Made by a program: the position numbers and the translations under genes
Assembly: GCA_046582115.1 (NCBI GenBank)
Contig: JAYGFA010000064.1
Coordinates: forward strand, 3,186-67,185
Length of the DNA: 64,000 bases
Source: UBA11889 sp046582115
Lineage (GTDB): Bacteria; Pseudomonadota; Gammaproteobacteria; Pseudomonadales; Azotimanducaceae
Direction of reading: 5' to 3'
The notes under the pieces: generated by a model
What the model was told of the DNA's origin: nothing
Databases searched by the model: none
The model's input: only the letters and a program-made list of their open reading frames with translations
In this document: positions 1 to 8,702 of the stretch, piece by piece
Layout of the letters: every line of letters starts with the position of its first letter
Numbering within the stretch: position 1 is the stretch's first letter

Positions 1-127
1 AGAGCGATTCCTCGTGGATGCGCGCGTTTGCGTCGACGAACTCGACGTCCTCTAGCTCTGGGTGCTTGCCATAGGTGAGGTTAGTTATATGGTGCTTGAT
101 GTATTCCTGGTTGTTGTACGAGGCCAT
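1..127 (-). CDS. atpB: ATP synthase F0 subunit a, N-terminal fragment (runs off left edge)
   Basis: Forty-two codons are visible, starting with ATG at 127 and continuing past the left edge. The segment YIKHHITNLTYG matches the family N-terminus (E. coli YIGHHLNNLQ). Subunit a forms the proton half-channels next to the c-ring in the inner membrane. It begins 3 nt after the atpI stop, the usual head of a gammaproteobacterial atp operon. Only the periplasm-side start is present, so no channel residues can be checked. Confidence 0.85.
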   Translation of the reverse strand, partial: MASYNNQEYIKHHITNLTYGKHPELEDVEFVDANARIHEESL

Positions 128-130
128 CGT

Positions 131-490
131 CTATTCCGTTTTCCAACTACGTGAGCCAACCATTGGCCCAATAATTTGTACCAGTAACGACACAGAAAGA
201 GCCGTAAAAAATCCGACCGGCTCTGGTTTAAATAAGATCAGCGCCAACGCAAGGCAAGCGACAACCAGTACAATTTTCAATATCCCCAGCCCGAGAATAG
301 TCCCAGCCCGTCTCGTCCGATCCATTCTGAACGCGAACCAAGCGTTCGGTAACACCACCGAGCCGCCGCCCAATATCGCGGCCAAACTGTGAGCTTCGCC
401 AACGAACAAAAACCCCAGCACGATGACGAAAACGCTCATCGCCTGAATGACTAACAGCCTCTGCGGCGCGCGTTTATCGGAGAGTAAAAT
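131..490 (-). CDS. atpI: ATP synthase subunit I, abnormal 5' end
   Basis: Small membrane protein of the ATP synthase I family, thought to assist c-ring assembly, with about four hydrophobic helices. The family N-terminal pattern (E. coli ARKLLLVQ; here APQRLLVIQ) lies upstream of the first canonical start (ATG at 439, inside helix 1). In that upstream frame there is no ATG, GTG or TTG before a TGA at 499-497. The reported 5' boundary is an ATT codon at 490, the only fitting noncanonical start. A strong GGAGG (538-534) followed 8 nt later by TTG (525) opens a different frame that stops after 10 codons at 493. This looks like a frameshift near 495-500, a noncanonical start, or a leader peptide. 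Product identity is good; start and integrity are uncertain. Confidence 0.7.
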   Translation of the reverse strand: MLLSDKRAPQRLLVIQAMSVFVIVLGFLFVGEAHSLAAILGGGSVVLPNAWFAFRMDRTRRAGTILGLGILKIVLVVACLALALILFKPEPVGFFTALSVSLLVQIIGPMVGSRSWKTE

Positions 491-568
491 CGTTACTCAG
501 CCTGGCCAATTTCGGACGAACTCAATGGAGTTTCCTCCGAAACAAGTCGAGGTGCACAAGGCGGTGCC

Positions 569-574
569 ATTATA
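569..574 (-). promoter_or_regulatory. Candidate -10 of the atp operon promoter
   Basis: A perfect TATAAT lies on the minus strand between parB and atpI, about 80 nt before the atpI frame. No good -35 hexamer is visible at 16-18 nt (TGGTGC at best). The position fits an atp operon promoter. Confidence 0.35.
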
Positions 575-644
575 CGGTCGGGTTCTGCTACGCACCACCC
601 CGTATGACGTTATTGAACCGCAATGAGGGGCCGTTGTTACGTTC

Positions 645-1523
645 TCACCGCCGAAAGTGTCGAAGGATTCCGTCGAGCTCTGCCATGCTGCTGTATCGAA
701 TCGTGATTTGTCCTCGACCACTGCCCTTGCGACTGCTCTGATGTCGGATCGCCACCGGCGCGCCGAGCTTTTCGGACAGTTCCTTTTCGAGGCGCAGTGT
801 ATCTGCGTCAGTGCGCTGTGTCGTTTCTTGTGGTCCAGCAAGCATTCGTCGTACCAATGCTTCTGTCTGTCGAACGGATAGCCTCTTTAAAGCGATATGG
901 CTGGCAGCCGCGTCTTGATCACGCTGTTCGAGTGGTAGCAATGCCCGTGCATGTCCCATCTCGATCACCCCGTCTTCTAATAGCTGCGCCGCACCGGGGC
1001 CCAAATTTTGAAGCCGAAGTAAGTTTGTAACTGTTGTGCGTGACTTGCCCACCGCGTCGGCAACCTCTTGCTGGGTCAATCCAAATTCGTCGCGCAATCG
1101 ACCTAGTGCCCTAGCTTCTTCCAATGGACTTAAATCTTCGCGCTGAAGATTCTCGATTAGCGCCAGCGCTAGTGCCTGTTCGTCAGTGGCCTCGCGTACA
1201 ATTGCCGGGATTTCCGATAGGCCGGCCTTGACCGAAGCCCGCCATCGACGCTCGCCCGCAATAATTTCGTAGCCGCCTACCGGTCGTCGCCGTAACACGA
1301 TCGGTTGCATCACGCCCTGCGCCTTGATTGATTGGGCGAGCTCATCAATGCTCGCTTCGTCGGTGTGCTTACGCGGTTGAAACTGACCACGATGAATCTG
1401 ATCAACGCCGACGTGACTGAGTGTTTCTCTCGAGCCTGACGGATCCTCGGTCCGCGTCGAGTCATCAACGCTGACATTAAGCAGCGCGTCCAATCCGCGT
1501 CCCAGTCCGCGCTTTTTAGCCAT
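645..1523 (-). CDS. parB: Chromosome partitioning protein ParB
   Basis: CTP-dependent DNA-binding clamp that loads at parS and spreads to organise and segregate the origin. The 292-residue product begins MAKKRGLGRGLDALL, typical of the family, so ATG at 1523 is preferred over a start 24 nt upstream. Visible parts are the ParB/Srx domain with the GERRWRA motif (about residue 85), the ENLQREDLSPLEEA segment, a helix-turn-helix (LTQQEVADAVGKSRTTVTNL) and a C-terminal dimerisation domain ending ILRHFRR. The start overlaps the parA 3' end by 8 bp, so the pair is translationally coupled. Candidate parS sites in recF (11966, 12605) are its likely targets. Confidence 0.95.
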   Translation of the reverse strand: MAKKRGLGRGLDALLNVSVDDSTRTEDPSGSRETLSHVGVDQIHRGQFQPRKHTDEASIDELAQSIKAQGVMQPIVLRRRPVGGYEIIAGERRWRASVKAGLSEIPAIVREATDEQALALALIENLQREDLSPLEEARALGRLRDEFGLTQQEVADAVGKSRTTVTNLLRLQNLGPGAAQLLEDGVIEMGHARALLPLEQRDQDAAASHIALKRLSVRQTEALVRRMLAGPQETTQRTDADTLRLEKELSEKLGAPVAIRHQSSRKGSGRGQITIRYSSMAELDGILRHFRR

Positions 1524-2301
1524 CCTGAGATGTTTCCTTCTGAGCACGCCTTCGAATTACCTCTGCCGCTAAAGCATGGTATGCCACGGCCCCTCGCGAG
1601 TATGAGTCATAGAGCATTGCCGGAAGGCCATGGCTTGGTGCTTCGGCCAGTCGGACGTTGCGCGGGATCACGGTCCTGAATACCTGTTCACCAAAGTGTT
1701 CGAGAAGTTGTTTCGATACATCGCGCGTTAGGCTGCTACGGGGATCATACATAGTGCGCAATATACCTTCTATTTCCAGTGCGCTGTTCCCGTTAGCGCG
1801 CACCCCCTCCACCGTTTCTAGGAGGTTTGTCAGACCTTCGAGGGCATAGTATTCGCATTGCATTGGGATCAGCACTCCGTCAGCCGCAAACAAGGCATTA
1901 AGGGTCAACAGGGTCAACGTAGGTGGGCAGTCTATAATGATGTAGTCGAGGCCCGCGTCCACCGCCGCAAGCCGATGCGACAACCGGTGGCTTCGGTCAT
2001 CTGATTGCAGTAAGGCGATTTCAGCAGCCGTTAGGTCCGTGTTGGCCGGAATCAATCGAAATCCTGCGGACGATTGTCTCCACGTATCTTCGAGGCTCGC
2101 CTCCCCAAGCAACCAGTGATAGTTGTTGTACTCGAGATGGTGCTTGTCGACTCCGCAGCCCATGGTGGCATTCCCCTGCGGGTCCATATCAACTAACAGC
2201 GTTCGTGCGCCGGTCTTTTGAAGAGACGCTGACAAATTCACGCTCGTCGTGGTTTTGCCGACCCCTCCCTTCTGATTGGCGACCGCGATAGTCCAGGTCA
2301 T
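1516..2301 (-). CDS. parA: Chromosome partitioning ATPase ParA (Soj)
   Basis: ParA/MinD-type ATPase of 261 residues that binds the nucleoid nonspecifically when ATP-bound and is stimulated by ParB to pull origins apart. It has the deviant Walker A KGGVGKTTT (residues 11-19), the DMDPQG A' motif (about 39) and Walker B IIIDCPP (about 121). The start ATG overlaps the rsmG stop by 4 bp, and its own end overlaps parB. The order rsmG-parA-parB is the standard gammaproteobacterial arrangement. No long N-terminal HTH is present, so it is the chromosomal rather than the large plasmid type. Confidence 0.95.
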   Translation of the reverse strand: MTWTIAVANQKGGVGKTTTSVNLSASLQKTGARTLLVDMDPQGNATMGCGVDKHHLEYNNYHWLLGEASLEDTWRQSSAGFRLIPANTDLTAAEIALLQSDDRSHRLSHRLAAVDAGLDYIIIDCPPTLTLLTLNALFAADGVLIPMQCEYYALEGLTNLLETVEGVRANGNSALEIEGILRTMYDPRSSLTRDVSKQLLEHFGEQVFRTVIPRNVRLAEAPSHGLPAMLYDSYSRGAVAYHALAAEVIRRRAQKETSQDG

Positions 2302-2891
2302 GCTTGTTTCTTCGCTTCCAACACAGAAATCCAGCCTGCGATTCCTGGTCGCTCATCGCAAAGCTCACTGCCATCTGGCGGTCTCGATATGGGTTCCGTA
2401 GTTTGCAGCAGAAAGCGCCCCCCTCTATTAAGGAATGGCCGGGCCAAAGACCAAGCCTTGCTCGGTTTTGCAACTGCTCTGGCCGTTACGGTACCAAACA
2501 AATTCTCTGGCTCATAACCCCGTATATCCTGCGCAACGACCTCCACACCGGTGAGTCCGAGCTCGTAAACCACTTGTTGCAGGAATCGTGCCTTTTTCTG
2601 GCTGCGTTCGACCAACACCGTGTCGATTTTTGGCCGGCCAATCGCAAGGACCATCCCGGGAAAGCCACCTCCAGACCCAATATCGAGCATACGCGCTCGG
2701 CCCTCAAGCCAAGGGAGCAGCGACATACAGTCCAAAAGGTGCCGCGTCTCCAAGCGTTCGACATCGCCCCGCGAGACCAAGCCATTGGCCCCATTCCAGC
2801 GCCGCACCAAAGACAAGAACACGTCGAGACTTTCACACTGGGCGGGTGTTAAGCCCAGGGCCAACAGCTTACTTTGTATGGCGCTCTGCAA
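2298..2891 (-). CDS. rsmG: 16S rRNA (guanine-N7) methyltransferase RsmG
   Basis: SAM-dependent enzyme that makes m7G527 in the 530 loop of 16S rRNA; loss gives low-level streptomycin resistance. The 197-residue length is normal. The SAM-binding motif LDIGSGGGFPG sits at about residues 69-79, followed by the acidic strand VLVERSQKKARFL and the TARAVAK segment typical of GidB. It starts 3 nt after the mnmG stop and overlaps parA by 4 bp, so mnmG-rsmG-parA-parB is probably one transcript. Confidence 0.93.
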   Translation of the reverse strand: MQSAIQSKLLALGLTPAQCESLDVFLSLVRRWNGANGLVSRGDVERLETRHLLDCMSLLPWLEGRARMLDIGSGGGFPGMVLAIGRPKIDTVLVERSQKKARFLQQVVYELGLTGVEVVAQDIRGYEPENLFGTVTARAVAKPSKAWSLARPFLNRGGRFLLQTTEPISRPPDGSELCDERPGIAGWISVLEAKKQA

Positions 2892-2894
2892 GCG

Positions 2895-4772
2895 CTACGC
2901 GGCGGTCGTCCGTTGCTGCCGCTTGGCATGAACAGCCAGCAGCGACATCGCGGCCGGGGTCATGCCTGGAATACGGGATGCATGGGCTAAGTTCATCGGT
3001 TTCGCTTGCGAGAGCTTTTGTTTCAACTCATTCGACAAGCCCTCGACGGAACTGTAGTCGAAGGCATCGGCGAGCGCTAAGCGTTCCTGCTTCTTTGCGC
3101 GTTCGATTGCCTCGTCTTGGCGCCGGATATAGCCATCGTATTTCGCCTCTGTTTCGACCTGTTCAAGTAGTTCGATCGCAACATCGAAACTTATGACTTC
3201 GCTTATCGCTTCGGCTGTAACGTTCGGTCTGCGCAGCACGTTCAACAGCGTCGTCCCCTTGGTAATCTCTTCTCCAGTCGTCCGCTTAATGCGCCCTGCA
3301 TAATCCGAGCCTATACCCACCATGGCGGCCCCCAAGGTTGCCGTAAGTCGGTGCAATTCATCGCGCTTGCGTTTGAATCGATTCCAGCGAAAATCATCAA
3401 CGATGCCTAGCTCGCGTCCAATGGGGGTGAGTCGTTGGTCCGCATTGTCCTGACGAAGCCGCAGCCGATATTCTGCGCGACTCGTGAACATCCGATACGG
3501 TTCGTTGGTCCCCAAAGTAACAAGATCATCGATCAAAACACCAATGTACGCGTCGTGTCTGGCCGGAGTCCATGACGAAAGCCCGGCCACCTTCCTGGCG
3601 GCGTTAACTCCAGCCACAAGACCCTGGGCCGCCGCCTCCTCGTAGCCCGTGGTTCCATTGATTTGTCCCGCGAAGAATAGACCTTCAACACTATTCGTCT
3701 CAAGCGAGAGTTGCAGGTCGCGCGGATCAAAAAAGTCATATTCAACCGCGTATCCCGGTCGTGTAATGTGAGCTTCCGCAAAACCTTCAATTGTGCGGAT
3801 TGCTGCGATCTGCACGTCGAAGGGCAGGCTCGTCGAAATGCCGTTGGGGTACAACTCGCTGGTATCAAGGCCCTCCGGCTCCACGAATATTTGGTGCTGA
3901 TCGCGGTCAGCAAATCGCACAACCTTGTCTTCGATCGATGGGCAGTATCGCGGCCCGGTTCCTTCAATGGCCCCCGAATACATCGGTGATTGATCCAAGG
4001 CCCCACGAATAATTTCGTGGGTTTTCAAATTAGTGTACGTGATATGGCAACACGTTTGCCGGGGATGGTCGTCCGCCGTGGACAAAAACGACATTGTCGG
4101 CCGTGGCTCGTCGCCCTGCTGCACCTCCATCCGCTCAAAGTCCACAGTCCTTCCATCAATCCTAGGGGGCGTTCCCGTTTTAAGGCGGTCGACGCGGAAA
4201 GGCAGCGCCCGGAGTTTTTCGGCGAGGGCGCTCGATACTTCATCTCCCATGCGCCCACCAGACTGGCTTTCCTGGCCGACAAACAAACGCCCCCCCAAAA
4301 ACGTGCCCGTGGTTAATACCACCGCTGGGGCATAGAGCGTCACCCCCATCTGGGTCACTGCACCCGCGATCACCCCGGCATTAATGACCAGATCGACGAC
4401 CGTTTGTTGGAACACACGTAAATTTGGCGCCGATTCAACAATGTGCCGAATAGCATTGCGATAGAGGACGCGATCGGCTTGGGCGCGTGTCGCCCTGACC
4501 GCGGGCCCTTTGCGCCCATTTAATATCCTGAATTGTATGCCGGCTTGGTCGGTGGCGAGCGCCATCGCACCACCCAGCGCATCAATTTCTTTCACCAGAT
4601 GGCTCTTGCCGATGCCCCCGATCGCGGGATTGCACGACATTTGACCGAGCGTTTCGATGCTTTGCGTTAGCAGCAAGGTCGACGCGCCGGCACGCGCGGC
4701 GGCGAGGGCTGCTTCCGTGCCGGCATGACCGCCACCGATGACAATGACGTCAAATGTTTCTGGGTGCTGCAT
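2895..4772 (-). CDS. mnmG: tRNA U34 carboxymethylaminomethyl-modifying enzyme MnmG (GidA)
   Basis: FAD-dependent partner of MnmE that installs the cmnm5 group on wobble uridine 34 of several tRNAs. The 625-residue product shows the N-terminal dinucleotide motif GGGHAGTEAA (about residues 13-22), the CNPAIGGIGKSHLVKEID segment with its conserved Cys, GTFLGGRLFVG, the second catalytic Cys in CPSIEDKVVRF, and the helical C-terminal tRNA/MnmE-binding domain. Its partner mnmE ends 71 nt upstream on the same strand. Length and motifs are intact. Confidence 0.96.
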   Translation of the reverse strand: MQHPETFDVIVIGGGHAGTEAALAAARAGASTLLLTQSIETLGQMSCNPAIGGIGKSHLVKEIDALGGAMALATDQAGIQFRILNGRKGPAVRATRAQADRVLYRNAIRHIVESAPNLRVFQQTVVDLVINAGVIAGAVTQMGVTLYAPAVVLTTGTFLGGRLFVGQESQSGGRMGDEVSSALAEKLRALPFRVDRLKTGTPPRIDGRTVDFERMEVQQGDEPRPTMSFLSTADDHPRQTCCHITYTNLKTHEIIRGALDQSPMYSGAIEGTGPRYCPSIEDKVVRFADRDQHQIFVEPEGLDTSELYPNGISTSLPFDVQIAAIRTIEGFAEAHITRPGYAVEYDFFDPRDLQLSLETNSVEGLFFAGQINGTTGYEEAAAQGLVAGVNAARKVAGLSSWTPARHDAYIGVLIDDLVTLGTNEPYRMFTSRAEYRLRLRQDNADQRLTPIGRELGIVDDFRWNRFKRKRDELHRLTATLGAAMVGIGSDYAGRIKRTTGEEITKGTTLLNVLRRPNVTAEAISEVISFDVAIELLEQVETEAKYDGYIRRQDEAIERAKKQERLALADAFDYSSVEGLSNELKQKLSQAKPMNLAHASRIPGMTPAAMSLLAVHAKRQQRTTAA

Positions 4773-4843
4773 CGGGTTCTACCATATGGGGCGCGTATCG
4801 TAGCCGATTTTACCAGTTAGCAGGGGGCCCTTCAGCGGGCGCG

Positions 4844-6151
4844 TTATTTGCCGATGCAAAACGCCGCGAAAATTTCACCCAACAGCTCTTCCGTCGTCGT
4901 CGCGCCAACAATTTCACCCAACGCATGTTGCGTTATTCGCAGCGCCTCAGCGGCGATTTCAGCGCGTCCTGCGCGTATTTCCGTTAGCGCCTCAAGGGTG
5001 GACGCTCGCGCAGACTCCAATGCAATTAAGTGACGACGGCGGCCTATGAAGGCACCCTCCCCGCTCTGAAACGCAATGAGGTCCTTGATTTCGCCCTTGA
5101 GTTCATCCATGCCCGCCCCCGTCAATGCGGAGAGTCGTAGATCGCGAACGCCAACGCGACCCGCCCCCTTACCGGTTAGATCGCATTTGTTTCGAACCGT
5201 TAGGGTGGGTGCCTCAAACGCCGGAATCGTTGGCGTCGATTCGCCATCGTCGACGACCCATATAACGGCATCAGACTCTTTAAGGGCCGCGCGAGCGCGG
5301 GCCACGCCTTTTTGTTCGACGAGGTCCTCACTCTCGCGTATTCCCGCCGTATCTCGCACCCGGACCGGCAATCCGTCAATCACGAGATCCCCGTCAAGCA
5401 GATCACGCGTTGTTCCTGGAATGCTAGTCACGATAGCGCGCTCGTCGCCGACTAGCGCGTTTAATATGCTCGACTTCCCCACGTTGGGGGCACCGCCAAT
5501 GACCAAATCGAGCCCTTCATGCAGGGGCGCGCCCCGTGCGGAACGATCGAGAATGTTTGTTAGGGCCAGGCCGATGTTTTCCGCAGCAGCTGCGACATCG
5601 CGATCCGCCATAAAGTCGACTTCGTCCTCGGGAAAGTCGATTGCTCCTTCGATGTATACCCGCAATTTCAGAACGTCTTGATCTATCGCCATGATCGCGT
5701 TCGAAAACTCGCCGGTGAGTGACCGCGCCGCAGATCGCGCCGCCTGCTGGCTGGCGCTGTTGATGAGGTCAATGACCGATTCTGCCTGCGCCAGATCCAT
5801 ACGCCCGTTTAAAAATGCGCGCTCGGTAAATTCACCCGGCCGCGCGAGGCGCACGCCCATGCTTATTGCGTGGTTCAAAACAACCTCCAAGACAACGGGC
5901 GCTCCGTGGCCTTGCAGCTCGAGGACGTCCTCGCCCGTATAGGAGTGGGGTGCTGCGTAAAAGATCGCGATGCCCTCGTCGACCGCACTGCCCTCTATAT
6001 CCCTGAACACCCTATAGGTTGCGGTTCGTGGCGCAGGGCATTCGCCCAACATCCTCTCAGCAACCGCCCGAGCACCGGGGCCAGACACCCGCACGATCCC
6101 AATACCACCACGACCAGGCGGCGTGGCGATCGCGCCAATGGTCTCGATCAA
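4844..6151 (-). CDS. mnmE: tRNA modification GTPase MnmE (TrmE)
   Basis: K+-activated GTPase that acts with MnmG on wobble U34. A long upstream open frame adds about 94 residues unlike the family. The family start (…IETIGAIATPPGRGG) maps to TTG at 6151, whose TTGA overlaps the yidC stop and is preceded by AGGGCGGG. This gives 435 residues. Visible are the N-terminal formyl-folate domain, G1 GAPNVGKSS, G2 PGTTRD, G3 DTAG, G4 NKCDL and the invariant C-terminal FCIGK whose Cys is needed for activity. Translation is probably coupled to yidC. Confidence 0.94.
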   Translation of the reverse strand: MIETIGAIATPPGRGGIGIVRVSGPGARAVAERMLGECPAPRTATYRVFRDIEGSAVDEGIAIFYAAPHSYTGEDVLELQGHGAPVVLEVVLNHAISMGVRLARPGEFTERAFLNGRMDLAQAESVIDLINSASQQAARSAARSLTGEFSNAIMAIDQDVLKLRVYIEGAIDFPEDEVDFMADRDVAAAAENIGLALTNILDRSARGAPLHEGLDLVIGGAPNVGKSSILNALVGDERAIVTSIPGTTRDLLDGDLVIDGLPVRVRDTAGIRESEDLVEQKGVARARAALKESDAVIWVVDDGESTPTIPAFEAPTLTVRNKCDLTGKGAGRVGVRDLRLSALTGAGMDELKGEIKDLIAFQSGEGAFIGRRRHLIALESARASTLEALTEIRAGRAEIAAEALRITQHALGEIVGATTTEELLGEIFAAFCIGK

Positions 6152-7863
6152 GCCCGCCCTGAAGAGCCGAAGGACCCCGCCGCAGTCCCGTATTTCCTGG
6201 TGGCGTAAAACTGCTGTGCAAAGGAAAAGAGATTGTTCACGACCCAATAAAGGACGAGTCCTGCCGGGAAAAATGCCATGATCACACAAAAGAAAAGCGG
6301 CATGATTCTCATCATTTGTTGTTGCATCGGATCCGGCATGGGGGGGTTCATCATCTGCATCCCGTACTGGGACGCGCCCATTAGAATTGGTAACACAAAG
6401 TACGGGTCCATCGCGGAAAGGTCGACGATCCACCCAACAAATGGTGCATGCCTCAATTCAACGCTTTCATAGAGCACCCAGTAGAGAGCAAAGAAAACGG
6501 GCATTTGCATTAGCATCGGCAAACAACCGCCCAAGGGGTTCGCCCCCTCCTTCTTGTAGAGCCCCATCATTTCCTGCGAGAGTTTTTGTTTGTCGTCGGC
6601 GTAACGCTCCTGCAATCGTTTGAGTTGTGGCGCGACCTTTCGCATCTTCGCCATGGATTTGTAACTCCGAGCCATAAGCGGAAACAGCGCGATCTTGACC
6701 CCGATAGTTAGCAGAATGATCGCGAGGCCCCAATTTCCGACTAACCCGAAGACCCAATCGACAAAAAGAAAAAGCGGCTCCGACAAAAACCAAAACCATC
6801 CATAGTCAAGCGTTCTGTCGAGGTGCGTCGCAATTGAACCCAATTTTTTCTGGTTTTTTGGCCCCGCATAGAGTTGTGCCTCAAAGGTGCGAACTGCATT
6901 GCGCGGTATCGTGATTTCAGGACCAACGAAGCCGGCCCGATATAGCCCTGAACTCGTGGGCTGGGCAAAATACTCGTTGCGTTGACCGACTTGAGACACC
7001 CAGGCTGCCAGGAAATAGCGCTGAATGATTGCTATCCAACCGCCCTCTTTGCTTTCTTGCAGTCGGTCGTCGTCAAGGTCTTCAAACGTCATCTTCTCGT
7101 AATTCTTTTCGTCCGTCGTTAGCGCCACACCGAGGAACGACCTGGGTCCCAAATTACTGGCACTTGCGGTATTCGCCTTATTGTCATCCCGCGTCAATTG
7201 CACCCACAACGCGCCAAAAAAATCCGTGGTGCTACGATTTTCGATTTCATACACGACGTCGATGAGATATTCATCGGGGCGAAATCGGAAAATCTTGCGG
7301 ATCGAGACTCCATCCTGGTCATAGTGCAGTACAACTTCGATCGGTCTCCGCCCTTCGCGCACAACGTAAGAATATCGATCGGCCTGAAACTTCCGCCGCC
7401 CCTCGTTTCGACCATCAGGTCCATCACGAACCAGCAACCCACTCTGCGCTACGTAGGTACTGCCCTCACTCCGATCCAAAAGTTTCAGTGGCACATCTGG
7501 CTGTTCGAGACTCACCGCATATTTTGGAAGGTGCAATCCCACGATATCTCCACCAACTGGATCAATCCATACGTGTTGAATTGGTGTTACGACGTGTATT
7601 AGTTGTTCCGCAATCGAACTCGTAACAATAGTAGTTTCGGATCGATCGCGTCTCACCAGGCTTGAGTCAGGGAAATTCGTATCGCCGGCGCCCTCGGAAG
7701 GTTTCGCTGGTTCCACAAATCTCTCCGCGCTCGTCAACGGCGCCCTCTGTTCGCTCACTGGCATTACCTGCGCGTGATCAGCTGTCCAGGCCAGTATCAA
7801 TAGGTATCCAACCACCGCCAACCCCGCCCACACGCCGTAACGTATGATGTCAGAGGGGTTCAA
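6148..7863 (-). CDS. yidC: Membrane protein insertase YidC
   Basis: Sec-dependent and Sec-independent inner-membrane insertase (Oxa1 family), 571 residues, long gram-negative type. An N-terminal membrane helix (residues about 9-26) is followed by a large periplasmic beta domain and then five C-terminal membrane helices. The conserved cytoplasmic hairpin (MARSYKSMAKMRKVAPQLKRL) lies between the first two of these. The last helix ends in the NNLFSFAQQF motif. The start overlaps the yidD stop by 4 bp (ATGA), and the stop overlaps the mnmE TTG start, so rpmH-rnpA-yidD-yidC-mnmE form a compact operon. Confidence 0.96.
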   Translation of the reverse strand: MNPSDIIRYGVWAGLAVVGYLLILAWTADHAQVMPVSEQRAPLTSAERFVEPAKPSEGAGDTNFPDSSLVRRDRSETTIVTSSIAEQLIHVVTPIQHVWIDPVGGDIVGLHLPKYAVSLEQPDVPLKLLDRSEGSTYVAQSGLLVRDGPDGRNEGRRKFQADRYSYVVREGRRPIEVVLHYDQDGVSIRKIFRFRPDEYLIDVVYEIENRSTTDFFGALWVQLTRDDNKANTASASNLGPRSFLGVALTTDEKNYEKMTFEDLDDDRLQESKEGGWIAIIQRYFLAAWVSQVGQRNEYFAQPTSSGLYRAGFVGPEITIPRNAVRTFEAQLYAGPKNQKKLGSIATHLDRTLDYGWFWFLSEPLFLFVDWVFGLVGNWGLAIILLTIGVKIALFPLMARSYKSMAKMRKVAPQLKRLQERYADDKQKLSQEMMGLYKKEGANPLGGCLPMLMQMPVFFALYWVLYESVELRHAPFVGWIVDLSAMDPYFVLPILMGASQYGMQMMNPPMPDPMQQQMMRIMPLFFCVIMAFFPAGLVLYWVVNNLFSFAQQFYATRKYGTAAGSFGSSGRA

Positions 7864-8153
7864 TGAACGACTTCGCTCTGATCTATCGGGGCGTTGGTCG
7901 AGCGATCAAGACCATTGGGGACGGGATCAAAGCCGCCGGGGTGAAATGGGTGGCATTTCCCTATGCGTCTTAGCGTCAGCCAAAAACCACGAATCGCACC
8001 GTATTTTTCGATGGCCGTCATTGCGTACTGCGAGCAAGTTGGCTCGAAACGGCAGTGGGGGCCAATCATCGGACTTATCCAGTGCCGATAAAAACGAACT
8101 AACGCCAGGACCACTAGCTTAGGAAGCCTCTCTAAGTTTCGGTCACACTTCAC
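7860..8153 (-). CDS. yidD: Membrane insertion efficiency factor YidD
   Basis: Small membrane-associated protein that aids YidC-dependent insertion. The family core is intact: FYRHWISPMIGPHCRFEPTCSQYAMTAI, then GFWLTLRRIGKCHPFHPGGFDPVP, including its conserved cysteines. The open frame extends far upstream into rnpA, but the family start fits GTG at 8153, preceded by GGACTGGAAA and overlapping the rnpA 3' end by 11 bp. That yields 97 residues, close to the usual 70-100. Confidence 0.92.
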   Translation of the reverse strand: MKCDRNLERLPKLVVLALVRFYRHWISPMIGPHCRFEPTCSQYAMTAIEKYGAIRGFWLTLRRIGKCHPFHPGGFDPVPNGLDRSTNAPIDQSEVVH

Positions 8154-8538
8154 TTTCCAGTCCTTTCCATAATTGCGGCAAGGCATTGCCCAGCGCCTTG
8201 AAATAATTCTCCGCGCCTCTTGCCGGCATCGCCTGGATGATAATGTCCATCGATGGTAATCGTTGTTGTTCGTTACGAAACGACTCTCGGATCGCTCGCT
8301 TGACCCGATTGCGATCAACTGCGCGACGTACCACTCGTTTACCAACAACGATACCAAGCCTGGGCGTCGTCATCGCATTTGGCACAGCGAGCAAACGTAA
8401 CGGGGGTAGGGTCCGACGTACATTCGCTTGCAGAAAAACCTGATCGAATTCGACCTTTTTAGTAAGCCGCAATGCGTAGCCATATCCAAACCGCCGTGGT
8501 TTAGAACTATACGGCCAGCCTTTTGCGTCCTTTCGCAC
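8143..8538 (-). CDS. rnpA: Ribonuclease P protein component
   Basis: Basic protein that binds the RNase P RNA and helps it process pre-tRNA 5' leaders. The RNP-binding segment RAVDRNRVKRAIRESFR (about residues 71-87) is typical. The only starts available are GTG at 8538, which lies inside rpmH and gives 131 residues with a 32-bp overlap, and TTG at 8472, giving 109 residues. The PRRFGYGYALRLTKKVEF stretch resembles family N-termini and lies upstream of most of the short form, so the long form is given; neither start has a clear ribosome-binding site. Confidence 0.9.
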   Translation of the reverse strand: MRKDAKGWPYSSKPRRFGYGYALRLTKKVEFDQVFLQANVRRTLPPLRLLAVPNAMTTPRLGIVVGKRVVRRAVDRNRVKRAIRESFRNEQQRLPSMDIIIQAMPARGAENYFKALGNALPQLWKGLESEV

Positions 8539-8641
8539 GACGTGAGTTTATTACTTTGCGACCTGCCTTGGTTGACATTCGATGTCGAAAACCGTGAGTT
8601 CTCTTACGCTTAATTACACTCGGCTGATATGTTCGTTTCAT
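8507..8641 (-). CDS. rpmH: 50S ribosomal protein L34
   Basis: A 44-residue basic protein, too short for many gene callers. It starts MKRTYQPSVIKRKRTHGFR and ends GRKRLAV, as in nearly all bacterial L34. ATG is at 8641 and TAG at 8507. It is the first gene of the leftward operon from the origin, and its last 32 bp may double as the 5' end of rnpA. Confidence 0.97.
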   Translation of the reverse strand: MKRTYQPSVIKRKRTHGFRHRMSTKAGRKVINSRRAKGRKRLAV

Positions 8642-8672
8642 TAGTCGCGATCTGGTACCACGAAGAGGCGCG

Positions 8673-8702
8673 ATTCTAGTGAGGGTAACGTGAAAGTGTC
8701 AA
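8673..8702 (-). promoter_or_regulatory. rpmH operon promoter
   Basis: On the minus strand, a perfect -35 TTGACA (8702-8697), an 18-nt spacer and a -10 TAGAAT (8678-8673) lie 32 nt before the rpmH start. Transcription would begin near 8666 and read rpmH-rnpA-yidD-yidC-mnmE. Confidence 0.65.

Noticed and set aside
6152..6433. N-terminal extension of mnmE
   Set aside because: It is the out-of-frame shadow of yidC; the family start fits TTG at 6151.
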